From NCBI GenBank assembly GCA_002478865.1, contig DLJZ01000022.1, forward strand, positions 105,350 through 169,349: a stretch of DNA of 64,000 bases. The letters are read 5' to 3'. Shown here in pieces: positions 36,859 to 46,592 of the stretch. Origin of the DNA: Hungatella sp. UBA7603 (GTDB taxonomy: Bacteria; Bacillota; Clostridia; Lachnospirales; Lachnospiraceae). The position numbers and the translations under genes are program-made. Within the stretch, counting starts at the first letter, position 1. Each line of letters opens with the position of its first letter. Below the pieces are notes generated by a model that saw only the letters and a list, made by a program, of their open reading frames with translations, searched no databases and was not told where the DNA came from.

Positions 36859-37776
36859 TTATAAAACCGATAACTTATCTAAATCTTCCAGTTTTTCTAT
36901 ATTAAAGACGTTTGCATCTCTTTTAATCTTCTTCATAAATCCAGCCAGTGTCTTACCTGGTCCTATTTCAATAAACGTATCCACTCCGTCTGTCAGCATG
37001 GTTTCAACACTTTGCTGCCAACGTATGGAAGAAGATACCTGTTTTTTTAATAATTCTTTTACCACTGATTTGTTGGTTACATACTGAGCGGTCACATTGG
37101 AGACGTAAGGAATTACAGGGTCTTTTATGTCAACCTTATCAAGTACCATACCAAGCTTCTCTCCGGCTCCTATCAGCATATCTGAATGGAATGGGCCGCT
37201 GACATTCAGCATGATGGCACGTTTGGCACCTGCACCTAAGAGCTTTTCATTTGCCTCTTCCACTTTTTCTTTTACACCTGAGATAACAATCTGCCCGGGA
37301 CAGTTATAATTTGCGATCTGGACTCCCTCCATACCGCTTAATACTTCTTCTATTTCTGAAGCTTCCATAGAAAGAATGGCAGCCATAGCTCCCAGCCCCT
37401 TAGGAACTGCTTCTTGCATGAGGATGCCTCTTTGTCTTACTGTCTTAATTGCGTCCTCAACGCTCATAACTCCTGCTGCTGCAAGTGCACAATATTCTCC
37501 CAGGCTTAAACCGGCAACTACAGAGGGTTTGATACCCTTTTCTGCTTCCAGAACCCGCATCATGGCAATACTGGTGGTAACCATAGCCGCCTGGGTATAT
37601 TCTGTAATATCCAGACGATCATTTTTTTCAAAGCACAGTTCTGGCATAGAAAATCCCAAAAGTTCTGAGGCTTTATCGTATACTTCCTTGCCAATCTCTG
37701 TCTTTTCATAAAAATCCTGCCCCATGCTGCAGTACTGGGCACCCTGGCCCGGGAAAATAAATGCAATCTTACTCAT
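36859..37776 (-). CDS. fabD: Malonyl-CoA:ACP transacylase
   Basis: Loads malonyl groups on ACP. The 305-residue product has the [16 protein letters not shown] start, the nucleophile serine in [17 protein letters not shown] (GLSLG in place of the textbook GHSLG), and the catalytic His in [13 protein letters not shown] at 37776 is chosen because AAGGAG lies 9 nt upstream; the longer frame would overlap fabK. It begins 16 nt after fabK ends. Confidence 0.96.
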   Translation of the reverse strand: MSKIAFIFPGQGAQYCSMGQDFYEKTEIGKEVYDKASELLGFSMPELCFEKNDRLDITEYTQAAMVTTSIAMMRVLEAEKGIKPSVVAGLSLGEYCALAAAGVMSVEDAIKTVRQRGILMQEAVPKGLGAMAAILSMEASEIEEVLSGMEGVQIANYNCPGQIVISGVKEKVEEANEKLLGAGAKRAIMLNVSGPFHSDMLIGAGEKLGMVLDKVDIKDPVIPYVSNVTAQYVTNKSVVKELLKKQVSSSIRWQQSVETMLTDGVDTFIEIGPGKTLAGFMKKIKRDANVFNIEKLEDLDKLSVL

Positions 37777-37792
37777 AGTTTTAAACTCCTTA

Positions 37793-38716
37793 TTAACGAC
37801 CAAGCAACTTACTAGCCTGTTCCATCATCTCTTCCATCATCTCTTTACAGGTCTGTTCCTTGTTAATTAGTCCTGCAATCTGGCCAGCCATAACTGTACC
37901 ATTTAAAATGTCACCCTCTTGAACTGCTTTCCTAAGGGCGCCAAGGGTTAAGTATTCAAGTTCTTCAAAAGATTTGCCTTCTTGCTCCAGTTTCACATAA
38001 TCTCTGGTCATCTGATTTCTTAAACTTCTAACCGGATGTCCGTGACTGCGTCCTGTCACTGCAGAATCAATGTCCTTGGCCTTAATAATTCTCTGCTTAT
38101 AATTATCATGGACTATGGATTCCTTGGAAACTACAAAACGGGTTCCAATTTGAACCGCCTCAGCTCCAAGCATAAAAGCGGCCGCAATCCCTCTGCCATC
38201 GCCAATTCCTCCGGCTGCAATTACAGGGATCGATACTGCATCTGCTACCTGAGGAACCAAAGTCATGGTAGTCTGCTCGCCGATATGTCCGCCAGATTCA
38301 TTTCCTTCTGCCACAATTGCATCGGCTCCGTAGCGTTCCATACGCTTTGCTAACGCGACTGAAGCAACAACTGGTATTACCTTAATCCCTGCTGCCTTCC
38401 ACATGTCAAAATACTTCTCTGGATTTCCGGCTCCCGTGGTAACGACACGGATTCCTTCCTCTACAATCACCTTTGCAATATCATCAGAATGAGGGCTTAA
38501 CAGCATGATGTTGACTCCAAGTGGTTTGTTTGTCAACGCTTTCGCCTTACGGATTTCCTCACGCACCACCTCACCAGGGGCATTGGCTCCGCCAATCAGT
38601 CCAAGGCCACCGGCCTCGGATACTGCTGCTGCAAGATGATGCTCCGCTACCCAAGCCATTCCGCCTTGGATAATCGGATATTCCACTCCCAAAAGTTCGG
38701 TAATTCTGGTTTTCAT
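37793..38716 (-). CDS. fabK: Enoyl-ACP reductase II (flavoprotein)
   Basis: FMN-dependent NAD(P)H enoyl-ACP reductase that completes each elongation cycle in many streptococci and clostridia in place of FabI. The 307-residue protein starts with LLGVEYPIIQGGMAWVAEHH. The flavin and substrate region reads AIVAEGNESGGHIGEQTTM, followed by AAGGIGDGRGIAAAFMLGAE and GRSHGHPVRSLRNQM. The ATG shares a base with the acpP stop (TAATG). No fabI is present in the window, so resistance to triclosan-type FabI inhibitors would be expected from the family. Confidence 0.96.
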   Translation of the reverse strand: MKTRITELLGVEYPIIQGGMAWVAEHHLAAAVSEAGGLGLIGGANAPGEVVREEIRKAKALTNKPLGVNIMLLSPHSDDIAKVIVEEGIRVVTTGAGNPEKYFDMWKAAGIKVIPVVASVALAKRMERYGADAIVAEGNESGGHIGEQTTMTLVPQVADAVSIPVIAAGGIGDGRGIAAAFMLGAEAVQIGTRFVVSKESIVHDNYKQRIIKAKDIDSAVTGRSHGHPVRSLRNQMTRDYVKLEQEGKSFEELEYLTLGALRKAVQEGDILNGTVMAGQIAGLINKEQTCKEMMEEMMEQASKLLGR

Positions 38717-38949
38717 TACGCTTCCACGCCCTTTGCTTTTAAATAGTCCATAACCTGCTGTACTGTTGTCAGTTTTTCTAAATCCTCTGAAGGGATTTCA
38801 ACGGAATACTCATCTTCAAGTGCCATTACAAGTTCAAATAAATCCAGGGAATCTGCTCCAAGGTCCTCTTTAAAAGAAGATTCTATGGTAATAACTGCTT
38901 CCTCAACGTTTAACTGCTCTGCGATAATTTCTTTCATTTTCTCTAACAT
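38716..38949 (-). CDS. acpP: Acyl carrier protein
   Basis: A 77-residue acidic carrier with the phosphopantetheine serine in [16 protein letters not shown] (Ser36-37 region). It carries growing acyl chains between the enzymes of this operon. Second gene of the operon, 69 nt after fabH and overlapping fabK by one base. Confidence 0.97.
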   Translation of the reverse strand: MLEKMKEIIAEQLNVEEAVITIESSFKEDLGADSLDLFELVMALEDEYSVEIPSEDLEKLTTVQQVMDYLKAKGVEA

Positions 38950-39018
38950 ATTATTAATCTCCTCTTTATTCCATATTATATGCTATTACTTTGACATTCA
39001 AAGTATTAGTTAAAATCA

Positions 39019-39984
39019 TTACCACTCTAATAGAGTGGCTCCCCAGGTAAGTCCTGCTCCAAAGCCTGCGAGTATAATCTTATCTCCCCGCTGGATTTTT
39101 CCTTCCCGGTTCATCTCATCTAGTAGTATAGGTACCGTAGCTGCTGAAGTGTTTCCAAACCGTTCTAAGTTGGTAGGGAACTTCTCCATGGGTACTTTTA
39201 ACCTTTTTGCGATGGATTCAAAAATCCGGTAATTTGCTTGATGCAGTATAAAATATTTAATTTCTTCTATCTGTGTTCCGCTCTCTGACAGTACGGTATG
39301 AATTGCATCTGGCACCGTCTTAACAGCGAACTTAAAAACTTCCTGTCCGTCCATTGTCATATATCCAAGCTCTGGTTTCGTTCCAGTCAGGAAATTCCCA
39401 GTGGTACGCGCCAGACACTCTAAGGCTTTCCCTCTGGTTCCATCAGAACCCATAGTCATAGTAAAGCTTCCGCTCTCCTCTGCTCTTACAACGGCTGCCC
39501 CTGCTCCATCTCCAAAGAGAACACAGGTGCCTCTGTCATTCCAGTCAATGAGTTTGCTTAAGGTATCCGCTCCAATGACAAGTCCTGTCTTATAAATTCC
39601 TGATTTAAAAAAGCTATGAACCGTATTCAAAGCGAATACAAATCCAGAACAAGCTGCGCTGATATCAAAGGCCACTGCTTGGTGTGCCCCAATGGCTGCC
39701 TGCACTTCACAGGCTCCGCTTGGAAAACAATGATCCGCAGAAGAAGTGGCAAGAATAATGATATCTAAATCCTCTGCCGATATTCCTGCCTGCGCCAAAG
39801 CCTCTTTAGCCGCAAGAGCCGCCATATGAGAGGTTCCTGATTCTGCAGAAGCGATCCTTCTTTCCCGGATTCCAGTCCTTGACCGAATCCATTCATCATT
39901 GGTATCCACGACCTTGGAAAGATCGTCATTGGTCACCACCTGTTCCGGTACCGCAGAGCCAGTTCCAATAATTTTAGTAGTCAT
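39019..39984 (-). CDS. fabH: 3-oxoacyl-ACP synthase III
   Basis: Initiating condensing enzyme that joins acetyl-CoA or branched acyl-CoA to malonyl-ACP. The 321-residue protein has the catalytic Cys in FDISAACSGFVFALNTVHSF, His in FILHQANYRIF and Asn in RFGNTSAATVP. The N-terminus is MTTKIIGTGSAVPEQVVTND. ATG at 39984 follows GGGGGAATAT; the ATG four codons earlier lacks a site. It is the first gene of the FASII operon, behind a consensus promoter with a palindromic operator. Confidence 0.96.
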   Translation of the reverse strand: MTTKIIGTGSAVPEQVVTNDDLSKVVDTNDEWIRSRTGIRERRIASAESGTSHMAALAAKEALAQAGISAEDLDIIILATSSADHCFPSGACEVQAAIGAHQAVAFDISAACSGFVFALNTVHSFFKSGIYKTGLVIGADTLSKLIDWNDRGTCVLFGDGAGAAVVRAEESGSFTMTMGSDGTRGKALECLARTTGNFLTGTKPELGYMTMDGQEVFKFAVKTVPDAIHTVLSESGTQIEEIKYFILHQANYRIFESIAKRLKVPMEKFPTNLERFGNTSAATVPILLDEMNREGKIQRGDKIILAGFGAGLTWGATLLEW

Positions 39985-40068
39985 ATATTCCCCCATTCAT
40001 GCCCCGGTCTTACAGGTTTAATACCATACCCCGGTCTCATGCCTCGTTGGATTGTTTTATATATCAAA

Positions 40069-40087
40069 TAGTTTGAATCTCAAAATA
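40069..40087. promoter_or_regulatory. FabT/FabR-like operator at the fatty-acid promoter
   Basis: TAGTTTGA-ATC-TCAAAATA is a near-perfect 8-bp inverted repeat of the TTTGANNNTCAAA type bound by MarR-family FabT regulators of fatty acid synthesis. It abuts the -10 box of the fabH promoter and covers the expected transcription start, so binding should repress. An overlapping TCAAATAGTTTGA adds a second palindrome. No fabT/marR gene lies in the window. Confidence 0.7.
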
Positions 40088-40116
40088 ATTTTATAAAAAG
40101 ATAAGGTAATTGTCAA
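40088..40116 (-). promoter_or_regulatory. Promoter of the fatty-acid operon
   Basis: Minus strand: TTGACA (40116-40111), 17-nt spacer, TAAAAT (40093-40088), in the 140-bp gap between rsmI and fabH. Confidence 0.8.
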
Positions 40117-40124
40117 GAGATTTT

Positions 40125-40982
40125 TTATAAATCATTATTTATCAAGTACTGATAAACCTCTCTTTTGCTGATTCCACGGTCCTTTGCCACGAGTCGCATG
40201 GCCTCCTTACGGTCAATTCCCTTACCCTCAAAAATAACCATATGCTCTTCAATTGTCATATCCTCAAAGGCTTTTGTCTCCTCAGCCTTTCTCTCTTGAA
40301 TGCTTTTCCCTTCTATTACAATGACACATTCTCCCTTAGGGTCTACTTTCTCATAGGTTTTAAGAGCGTCTTCAAAGGTTGTCCGAAATGCAGTTTCATA
40401 CCGCTTGGTCAACTCCCTGCATATGGTAATGTTTCTATTTCCCAACGCACCCAATAGTTCGGTTAATGTTCTCACCAGTCTATGAGGCGCCTCATAAATC
40501 ACTATGGTTCTTGTTTCATTCTTAAGCTCTTGTAAAATCCACTGCTTTTCTTTCTTATCCGACGGAAGAAATGCCTCAAAACAAAATCTTCTTGTCCCAA
40601 GCCCAGAAAGAGTAAGAGCCGTAATACAGGCAGCCGGACCAGGAAGAGAGGTAAGAGGAATCCCGGCTTCATAACACTGTTTCACAAGTTCTTCCCCTGG
40701 ATCTGAGATTCCCGGAGTCCCTGCATCCGTTATGAGAGCTACCGATACCCCTTCTCTCATCTTATCCACCAGATATCTAGCCTTTTCCACCTTATTAAAC
40801 TCATGATAGCTGGTCATAGGTGTCTTGATCTCAAAGTGGTTTAACAGCTTAATGCTGTGTCTGGTATCCTCAGCAGCAATTAAATCTACTTGCTCTAATG
40901 TATTTAAAACCCTGAGGGTGATATCATCTAGATTCCCAATAGGGGTTGCACACAAATATAACGTTCCCTTATTTATTTCCAT
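40125..40982 (-). CDS. rsmI: 16S rRNA (cytidine1402-2'-O)-methyltransferase
   Basis: Methylates the ribose of C1402 in 16S rRNA with S-adenosylmethionine. The 285-residue tetrapyrrole-methylase-fold protein has LYLCATPIGNLDDITLR, AAEDTRHSIKLLNHF, ITDAGTPGISDPGEELV, and SLPGPAACITALTLSGL. ATG at 40982 follows GGGAG at 8 nt; a GTG three codons upstream is less well placed. Last gene of the holB-ricT-trmN6-rsmI cluster, an order also known from Bacillus. Confidence 0.96.
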   Translation of the reverse strand: MEINKGTLYLCATPIGNLDDITLRVLNTLEQVDLIAAEDTRHSIKLLNHFEIKTPMTSYHEFNKVEKARYLVDKMREGVSVALITDAGTPGISDPGEELVKQCYEAGIPLTSLPGPAACITALTLSGLGTRRFCFEAFLPSDKKEKQWILQELKNETRTIVIYEAPHRLVRTLTELLGALGNRNITICRELTKRYETAFRTTFEDALKTYEKVDPKGECVIVIEGKSIQERKAEETKAFEDMTIEEHMVIFEGKGIDRKEAMRLVAKDRGISKREVYQYLINNDL

Positions 40983-41020
40983 TTCTCTCACTCCCGGTCC
41001 TTTTATTCCTTAGGTATCAA

Positions 41021-41758
41021 CTAATACCCGTAAATCGTATAAATCTCATCCGTATACACACCTTGTTCCTTGTATACGATAATGGGCGCCTCCACTTTTA
41101 TCATGGATTTCCCACCTCGAACTGCCTCGATTAATACCATGTTCGCTTCCCGGTCCACAAATGGGTGTACCATCTTCATCCGCTTTGGCTCCAGCCCATA
41201 TCCCTTTAGCGCGGTCACAATCTCAATCAATCGATGAGGGCGGTGCACCATATAAAATCTGCCGCCAGGCTTTAATAACCGGGCAGCCTCTCTCGTTACA
41301 TCATCTAAAGAACAAAGTACCTCATGCCTTGCGATTGCCTTTGGAAGGTCTGGATTCTTAAGACCATGAGCATCATTCATATAAGGCGGATTTGACGTCA
41401 CCACGTCAAAGGAAGCCGCACCAAATAAACGGCTGGCTTCCTTTATGTCTCCTGTCACAATGCTCACTTTATTTTCCAAATGGTTTAAAACCACGCTCCG
41501 CCTAGCCATATCAGCCACTTCTTCCTGAATCTCAAGACCAATATAATGAATTCCATCATACTTTGCTTCAAGAAGAATGGGAATGATTCCGGTTCCTGTT
41601 CCTAGATCCACAGCTCGTTCTCCTTGCTTTACCTGAGCAAAACCAGATAAAAGAACTGCATCCATTCCAAAACAAAATCCATTTTGTTTTTGTATGATCT
41701 GATACCCATTACGCTGCAGATCATCAATACGTTCGTTGTCTTTTAAATCAATTATCAT
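41021..41758 (-). CDS. trmN6: tRNA1(Val) (adenine37-N6)-methyltransferase-like protein
   Basis: A 245-residue Rossmann-fold methyltransferase of the YabB/TrmN6 family. It has NGFCFGMDAVLLSGFA, the SAM loop VDLGTGTGIIPILL and the N6-adenine catalytic motif SNPPYMN. The family modifies A37 of tRNA-Val in E. coli; the clostridial target is not proven. The start overlaps the ricT stop region by 11 bases, with AAGGAAAG upstream; a start 13 codons earlier is possible. Confidence 0.88.
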   Translation of the reverse strand: MIIDLKDNERIDDLQRNGYQIIQKQNGFCFGMDAVLLSGFAQVKQGERAVDLGTGTGIIPILLEAKYDGIHYIGLEIQEEVADMARRSVVLNHLENKVSIVTGDIKEASRLFGAASFDVVTSNPPYMNDAHGLKNPDLPKAIARHEVLCSLDDVTREAARLLKPGGRFYMVHRPHRLIEIVTALKGYGLEPKRMKMVHPFVDREANMVLIEAVRGGKSMIKVEAPIIVYKEQGVYTDEIYTIYGY

Positions 41759-42656
41759 CGAGCTTGGACTTTCCTTCTTTTTTCTCCAGAGCTTCAAGTG
41801 CCTTTAATTCTGCATCCGTAACCTGGTTCTTATCTCTTCTGCGCCTTGGTTTGAACTTTAACTGTTCTACCTTATATTCCCGTATTTCTTTTTCATCCTT
41901 AGTCGTAACAATAACCTTAACCAACTGGCGTAACACGCTAACAGAATGAACTTCTCCTTTTAGATTGTCATCTGTGGTCACGAAATCTCCTACGCTTGGA
42001 AGCTTGCTGTTAAGATCCTCATAAGTCTCTTCTTCGTTCTTTAAACAGCACATCAGTCTTCCGCAAACACCAGAAATCTTGGTTGGATTCAAGGAGAGAT
42101 TTTGTTCCTTCGCCATCTTTATGGATACTGGAATAAATTCTGAAAGATAAGAATGACAACAAAGGGTTCTTCCGCAAACGCCAATTCCACCTACAATCTT
42201 AGTCTCATCTCTAACGCCTACCTGACGAAGCTCAATTCTAGTCTTAAATACAGAGGCCAGATCCTTTACAAGTTCCCTGAAATCGATTCTTCCATCGGCT
42301 GTAAAGTAAAACAAAACCTTATTATTATCAAAGGTATATTCCGCATCAATCAGCTTCATCTGAAGACCATGCTTGCGAATCTTTTCCTTACATATCTTAA
42401 AAGCATCTTTTTCTTTTTCGTGGTTTTTCTTTTCCACCTCATCGTCTGCCTTCGTAGCCAAACGGATCACTGGTTTTAAAGGCTGAACCACCTTTTCTTC
42501 TTCTACTTCCCTGCTGCCCAAAACAACATAGCCATACTCAACCCCTCTGGCTGTTTCCACGATCACATGATCCCCAGTCTTAACTTCCAGGCTCATGGGA
42601 TCAAAATAATATATTTTCCCCGCATTCCGAAACCGAACGCCTATTACCTTTACCAT
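41748..42656 (-). CDS. ricT: RicT/YaaT, PSP1-domain regulator of RNase Y
   Basis: A 302-residue PSP1-domain protein. In Bacillus, RicT (YaaT) forms a Y-complex with RicA and RicF that carries [4Fe-4S] clusters and tunes RNase Y, sporulation and competence. The cysteine patches GGIGVCGRTLCCHSYLSEF and GVCGRLMCCLKNEEETY are the likely cluster ligands. The C-terminus is highly basic, ending in a Lys/Glu tail. It is 1 nt after holB and overlaps trmN6. ricA and ricF are not in the window. Confidence 0.93.
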   Translation of the reverse strand: MVKVIGVRFRNAGKIYYFDPMSLEVKTGDHVIVETARGVEYGYVVLGSREVEEEKVVQPLKPVIRLATKADDEVEKKNHEKEKDAFKICKEKIRKHGLQMKLIDAEYTFDNNKVLFYFTADGRIDFRELVKDLASVFKTRIELRQVGVRDETKIVGGIGVCGRTLCCHSYLSEFIPVSIKMAKEQNLSLNPTKISGVCGRLMCCLKNEEETYEDLNSKLPSVGDFVTTDDNLKGEVHSVSVLRQLVKVIVTTKDEKEIREYKVEQLKFKPRRRRDKNQVTDAELKALEALEKKEGKSKLDDN

Positions 42657-42657
42657 T

Positions 42658-43647
42658 TTAGTTCTCCTTCATAACAAGTAGCATAAGTTCCATGGCCAGC
42701 TCCATATTCACGTTTGCATCAAGACGGATTCTTGCCTTATCAATGGCCTTTAAAATCGTCTCAATGCCGTCATAAGCGCTGGATGCACTCATCTCCTTCA
42801 TTGTATTAAATTCTTCCCTAAAAATCAGAAGATTAATATCCTGTGTCACTTTATACATTAAAATATCCCGATACCACAACTGCATAAAATCCAGGCAGTC
42901 ATAGATATCCAGATTTTCATCCTTCATCTTTTTGATATAAAAAAGCAATTCCATGATATCCATTTCCTTCAAATGCTTCAGCATATGAAGAAGCTCCGAA
43001 TACAAAAGCTGGAACTCCTCAGAAGAAGCCAGATGAATGGCTCTTCCTAAATTACCTCTGGCAAATGCAGCATAAATGTCAGCCCTGCTTTCTTTTATTC
43101 CCAAAGATCCCATCAGATAAGATTTCACCACGGCATCCGTCTGCGGTTTTAGCTTTAGCTGTACGCATCTGGATAAGATCGTCGGTAGAAATGCTTCCTG
43201 ATTGGTGGTAAGAAGCATAATAATGGCATATGACGGGGGTTCCTCTATGGTCTTTAGAAGAGCATTTTGGGCTTGTACCGTCATTTTTTCTGCTTCATCC
43301 ACAATGTATATTTTATAATAACTGCTGTAAGGACGTATCATAATGGTATCATTAATCTGCCCCCTGATGTCATCCACGCCGATGCTACCCGGTTTTTCAT
43401 GAGTAACAAAGATCAGGTCCGGGTGGTTGTTTGTCATCACCTGCTTGCAGGCATGGCACTCCATACAGGGATCGCTTTTCCCTCTTTCACAAAGAAGCGT
43501 CATGGAAAAGGCATTGGCAAGAGATTTTCTTCCCATTCCGGTTTCACCTGTAAGAATATACGCATGGGAAACATGATCGGACTCAATCGCTTTTTGTAGA
43601 TGCTCCTTGATTTTTTCATGTCCAATTATATCTTTAAACCCTAGCAT
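42658..43647 (-). CDS. holB: DNA polymerase III delta' subunit
   Basis: Clamp-loader subunit of the replicase. The 329-residue AAA+ protein has LTGETGMGRKSLANAFSM in the P-loop position, a zinc-binding cysteine set (CERGKSDPCMECHACKQV), the Walker B-like KIYIVDEAEKMTVQAQNALL, and the SRC sensor LSRCVQLKL. AAGGAGGTGTCTTT precedes the ATG. First gene of the cluster; the tmk gene usually just upstream in Firmicutes is missing here. Confidence 0.95.
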   Translation of the reverse strand: MLGFKDIIGHEKIKEHLQKAIESDHVSHAYILTGETGMGRKSLANAFSMTLLCERGKSDPCMECHACKQVMTNNHPDLIFVTHEKPGSIGVDDIRGQINDTIMIRPYSSYYKIYIVDEAEKMTVQAQNALLKTIEEPPSYAIIMLLTTNQEAFLPTILSRCVQLKLKPQTDAVVKSYLMGSLGIKESRADIYAAFARGNLGRAIHLASSEEFQLLYSELLHMLKHLKEMDIMELLFYIKKMKDENLDIYDCLDFMQLWYRDILMYKVTQDINLLIFREEFNTMKEMSASSAYDGIETILKAIDKARIRLDANVNMELAMELMLLVMKEN

Positions 43648-43774
43648 AAAGACACCTCCTTACTGTGTTGTCCCATCCATTTTCCCTGCATATTTATGAA
43701 AGGAAAACGAATTACCAACATTATATCATAGAACTTTTCCCATCACAAGAAAGAAGTATTGGCAAATGCGCCTG

Positions 43775-44848
43775 TTATCTCATTAAAAACTCCTCAATAT
43801 GCTCTTGATGAAAGCAGTGCCCCCCATCCCAAACGTCATGGAAAATCCGGTCTTCCATTCCAAAGAGATTATAAGAACGTTTTACCACCAAAAGCTGTTC
43901 CTCCACATTCTTTAATCCTCTTTCCCCGTTAAGATGGTCCTCTCTCCCAGACTGAATCATCAAAGGTCTTGGAGCTAAAAGCGCACCTAGATCTCCCATA
44001 TCTACATGTTCCCATAAATGAGGTACATAATTACAGCTGCAATTGCCATTCAGTTTAAGAAGTGAATCTTCTACCCCATAAAAATACCCGCTAATAATAA
44101 TCTTTTTGACTCTATCATCAAGAGCAGAAAGCCAAAGGGTCTGCATCCCACCACCGGAAAATCCCACGCACCCAATGGTATTGATATCCCATTCCCCTCG
44201 CTCCTCTACATAATCAAGAAGCCTGATAAGATCCCAGGTATTCATTCCAGCCAGCGTCATTCCAAGAGGTTCTGCCATATGAGCCAGGTGAAAGCAGGTA
44301 GAATTTATAAACTCATCTTCTTCCTCCCCTTGCAGCGCCTTTTCCCTTCGCTCCCCAAATCCTCTGGCATCGGGACAAAGAGCCACATATCCTAGTTTTG
44401 CCATCTTAAGTCCATAATCATAGTGAAACAACTCGATCTTATCTGCAACTGCCGGAATGTCCCTGACACCAGCCACGGAATACTTTCCTGCCCCCATATG
44501 ACCACAGGGAGCGAGAAAACAGCTTAGCTTTTCTTCTCCTTTTTTTGGTGGAATCAAAACAAAAACTGGCATATAAACATCTGGCTCCACCTGTATTGAT
44601 ATCTTTTCCCGTATGATTCCATCCTCAATCTCCACCCGTTCTAAACACTGAGGATTAATAGAACAAGACTCCATCCGGTCAAGACCAATCAGCTCCTTTA
44701 ATATCTTTCTTACAGATTCTTTCCATTCCTGAAATTCTTCCACGGAATTTGCAGAGAACTTTTTCTTTCTCCCCTGTTCTTTCCACCTTTTTTTTATCTG
44801 CTCCTCGCAGGTATAAAACATCTTAATCGGAATTGTTCTGCTTTCCAT
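43775..44848 (-). CDS. Alpha/beta hydrolase, acetylxylan-esterase-like
   Basis: A 357-residue serine esterase. The nucleophile lies in CVGFSGGGMQTLWLSALD (GFSGG), the acid in SGREDHLNG and the His in DGGHCFHQEHIEEFL; the oxyanion region is APCGHMGAGKY. It resembles Abhydrolase_7/acetyl xylan esterase relatives and lacks a signal peptide, so it would act on sugar esters taken up by the cell. It follows an Lpl-type ABC transporter on the same strand, but a terminator separates them, so coexpression is not certain. Confidence 0.82.
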   Translation of the reverse strand: MESRTIPIKMFYTCEEQIKKRWKEQGRKKKFSANSVEEFQEWKESVRKILKELIGLDRMESCSINPQCLERVEIEDGIIREKISIQVEPDVYMPVFVLIPPKKGEEKLSCFLAPCGHMGAGKYSVAGVRDIPAVADKIELFHYDYGLKMAKLGYVALCPDARGFGERREKALQGEEEDEFINSTCFHLAHMAEPLGMTLAGMNTWDLIRLLDYVEERGEWDINTIGCVGFSGGGMQTLWLSALDDRVKKIIISGYFYGVEDSLLKLNGNCSCNYVPHLWEHVDMGDLGALLAPRPLMIQSGREDHLNGERGLKNVEEQLLVVKRSYNLFGMEDRIFHDVWDGGHCFHQEHIEEFLMR

Positions 44849-44874
44849 CGTCTTAAAATTCCTTTCTCCATATA

Positions 44875-44911
44875 GAAAAAGGCTGCTGTAAAATTAAATT
44901 TTACAACAGCC
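44875..44911 (-). terminator. Terminator of the Lpl-type ABC operon
   Basis: Minus strand: GGCTGTTGTAAAATTTAATTTTACAGCAGCC hairpin followed by TTTTTCT, just after the substrate-binding-protein gene. Confidence 0.85.
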
Positions 44912-44929
44912 CATATCATGTTTATTTCA

Positions 44930-46552
44930 TTACTTAGATGCCTTAAAGCGGTCGTACTGCTGTTGTTTTATCTTTAACAAATCCTTTAACCCCATGCTAT
45001 CAAGAGTAGAGAGATAAGAGTCAAAAGAATCAAGGCTAGTGGTTCCAGTGATGAACGCCACATTGGTTTCTGCAACATAAGTTGTAAGATCGGTCTGATA
45101 CTGAGCAATGATATTCTGCTCATCCTTGGTTGAATAAATAAATGGCCATGGATCTCTTATAGAACTCTGTAACTCCTTATCAACATCTACATGCCATTTT
45201 GGTAAGAGAACATCGGTTGCTTCTACTGACTGCTGAGATGGTAGACATCCTGCATTAATTCCAAGCTGCTGCAGCCAGTTATTATCTGCTGCCTTTTCTG
45301 TATAAGCCTTTTTGCCATCAGCACCAACCGTATAGCTCTCTCCTTCAATTCCCCATACATAATAATTCTGAGCTTCTTCGCTCATAGCGTAATCAAGAAA
45401 TCTCATGGCAAGTACCGGATCCTTATCGCTGGTGCTCACACCAAATATTCCTGAAATCGGCGTTCTGCCAAGATAAACTCCTTTATAATCACCGGATAAC
45501 GGTGGTATACCTACCATAACTCCATTTTCTCCATTATACTCTGGATACTGTTTGCTGTAAAGCTGAGACATCTGCCAGCTAAAATCAAAGGTTGCACCTG
45601 TACGGTTCTGAGCGCAGCGCTGTGTGATCTGATCTCTAGTTAAGGAAGTATATTCTACCTCTAAAAGACCTTCCTTGTATAATTGGTTTAAAAATGTAAC
45701 ATACTTCTTATATTTTTCTGACTCTGCTGGTGCGTAATGTACTTTTCCATCGTCATCAGCATAGTAACTGCTGACTGGATCAAGACCAACAGAAGGACCA
45801 AACATAGCAGGAAGACCAAAAGCAGGACCAAACATAGAAGAAAGTCTGTCTGCGGTTACACTAAGAGGAATCTCATCATTGACATCCCCATCGCCATTCA
45901 TATCATTGGCCTTAAATGCTCGAAGCACTTCTACAAACTCATCCAGAGTAGATGGAACAGGAAGATTAAGCTTTTTTAACCATTCCATATTGATCATAAT
46001 ACAAGGCTGATAATTGTTAGTAACTGCTGTCTGAGGCAAGTAGTAGATATGTCCATCCTCCGCAGTCAAACTGGCTTTGATTCCAGGATTCTCATCCAGA
46101 TACTTTTTATAGTTTGGCATATGATCCAAATACTCATCAAGAGGATAAAATAGCCCGGCAGTGATATAGGTCATATTGTTATCAAGATCAGGAAGCTGGA
46201 CAATGTTTGGAAGATCTGTACCAGATGCAAGCATAGGGCTCACACTATCCTTATAATTGACTGGAGATACTAAGGTCCAGTCAACGGTTACACCAGCGTT
46301 TTCCTGTATTTTTTTAACAATGTCCGCATTTGCATAATCCACGGTAGAATACCAAGAATTCTGTGCAAGAATGCTTACCTTAGCACCAGGTGTTTTTGTT
46401 ACAGGTGCGGCACCGGTATAAGTAAAATCTGCCTCCGCACTTTTTGCTGTTGTTGCTTCCTTTGAATCCCCCTTGCTACCGCAAGCGGACAGACCGGTTA
46501 CAGCCAGAACGGCTGTTAACGCGAGTGCTGTGCTACGTAATCCTTTTTTCAT
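44930..46552 (-). CDS. Extracellular substrate-binding lipoprotein (LplA type)
   Basis: A 540-residue solute-binding lipoprotein: lipobox AVTGLSAC with Cys24, a Thr/Lys-rich linker, then the large two-lobed fold typical of LplA-like proteins that bind oligosaccharides. DMNGDGDVNDEIPL is the calcium-like loop common in this family. Ribosome site GGAGGG is 8 nt before ATG 46552; the upstream ATG has none. Last gene of the three-gene transporter operon. The ligand cannot be read. Confidence 0.92.
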   Translation of the reverse strand: MKKGLRSTALALTAVLAVTGLSACGSKGDSKEATTAKSAEADFTYTGAAPVTKTPGAKVSILAQNSWYSTVDYANADIVKKIQENAGVTVDWTLVSPVNYKDSVSPMLASGTDLPNIVQLPDLDNNMTYITAGLFYPLDEYLDHMPNYKKYLDENPGIKASLTAEDGHIYYLPQTAVTNNYQPCIMINMEWLKKLNLPVPSTLDEFVEVLRAFKANDMNGDGDVNDEIPLSVTADRLSSMFGPAFGLPAMFGPSVGLDPVSSYYADDDGKVHYAPAESEKYKKYVTFLNQLYKEGLLEVEYTSLTRDQITQRCAQNRTGATFDFSWQMSQLYSKQYPEYNGENGVMVGIPPLSGDYKGVYLGRTPISGIFGVSTSDKDPVLAMRFLDYAMSEEAQNYYVWGIEGESYTVGADGKKAYTEKAADNNWLQQLGINAGCLPSQQSVEATDVLLPKWHVDVDKELQSSIRDPWPFIYSTKDEQNIIAQYQTDLTTYVAETNVAFITGTTSLDSFDSYLSTLDSMGLKDLLKIKQQQYDRFKASK

Positions 46553-46592
46553 GTAATTACCCTCCATAATATATTATTTCATCAAGGTTAGA

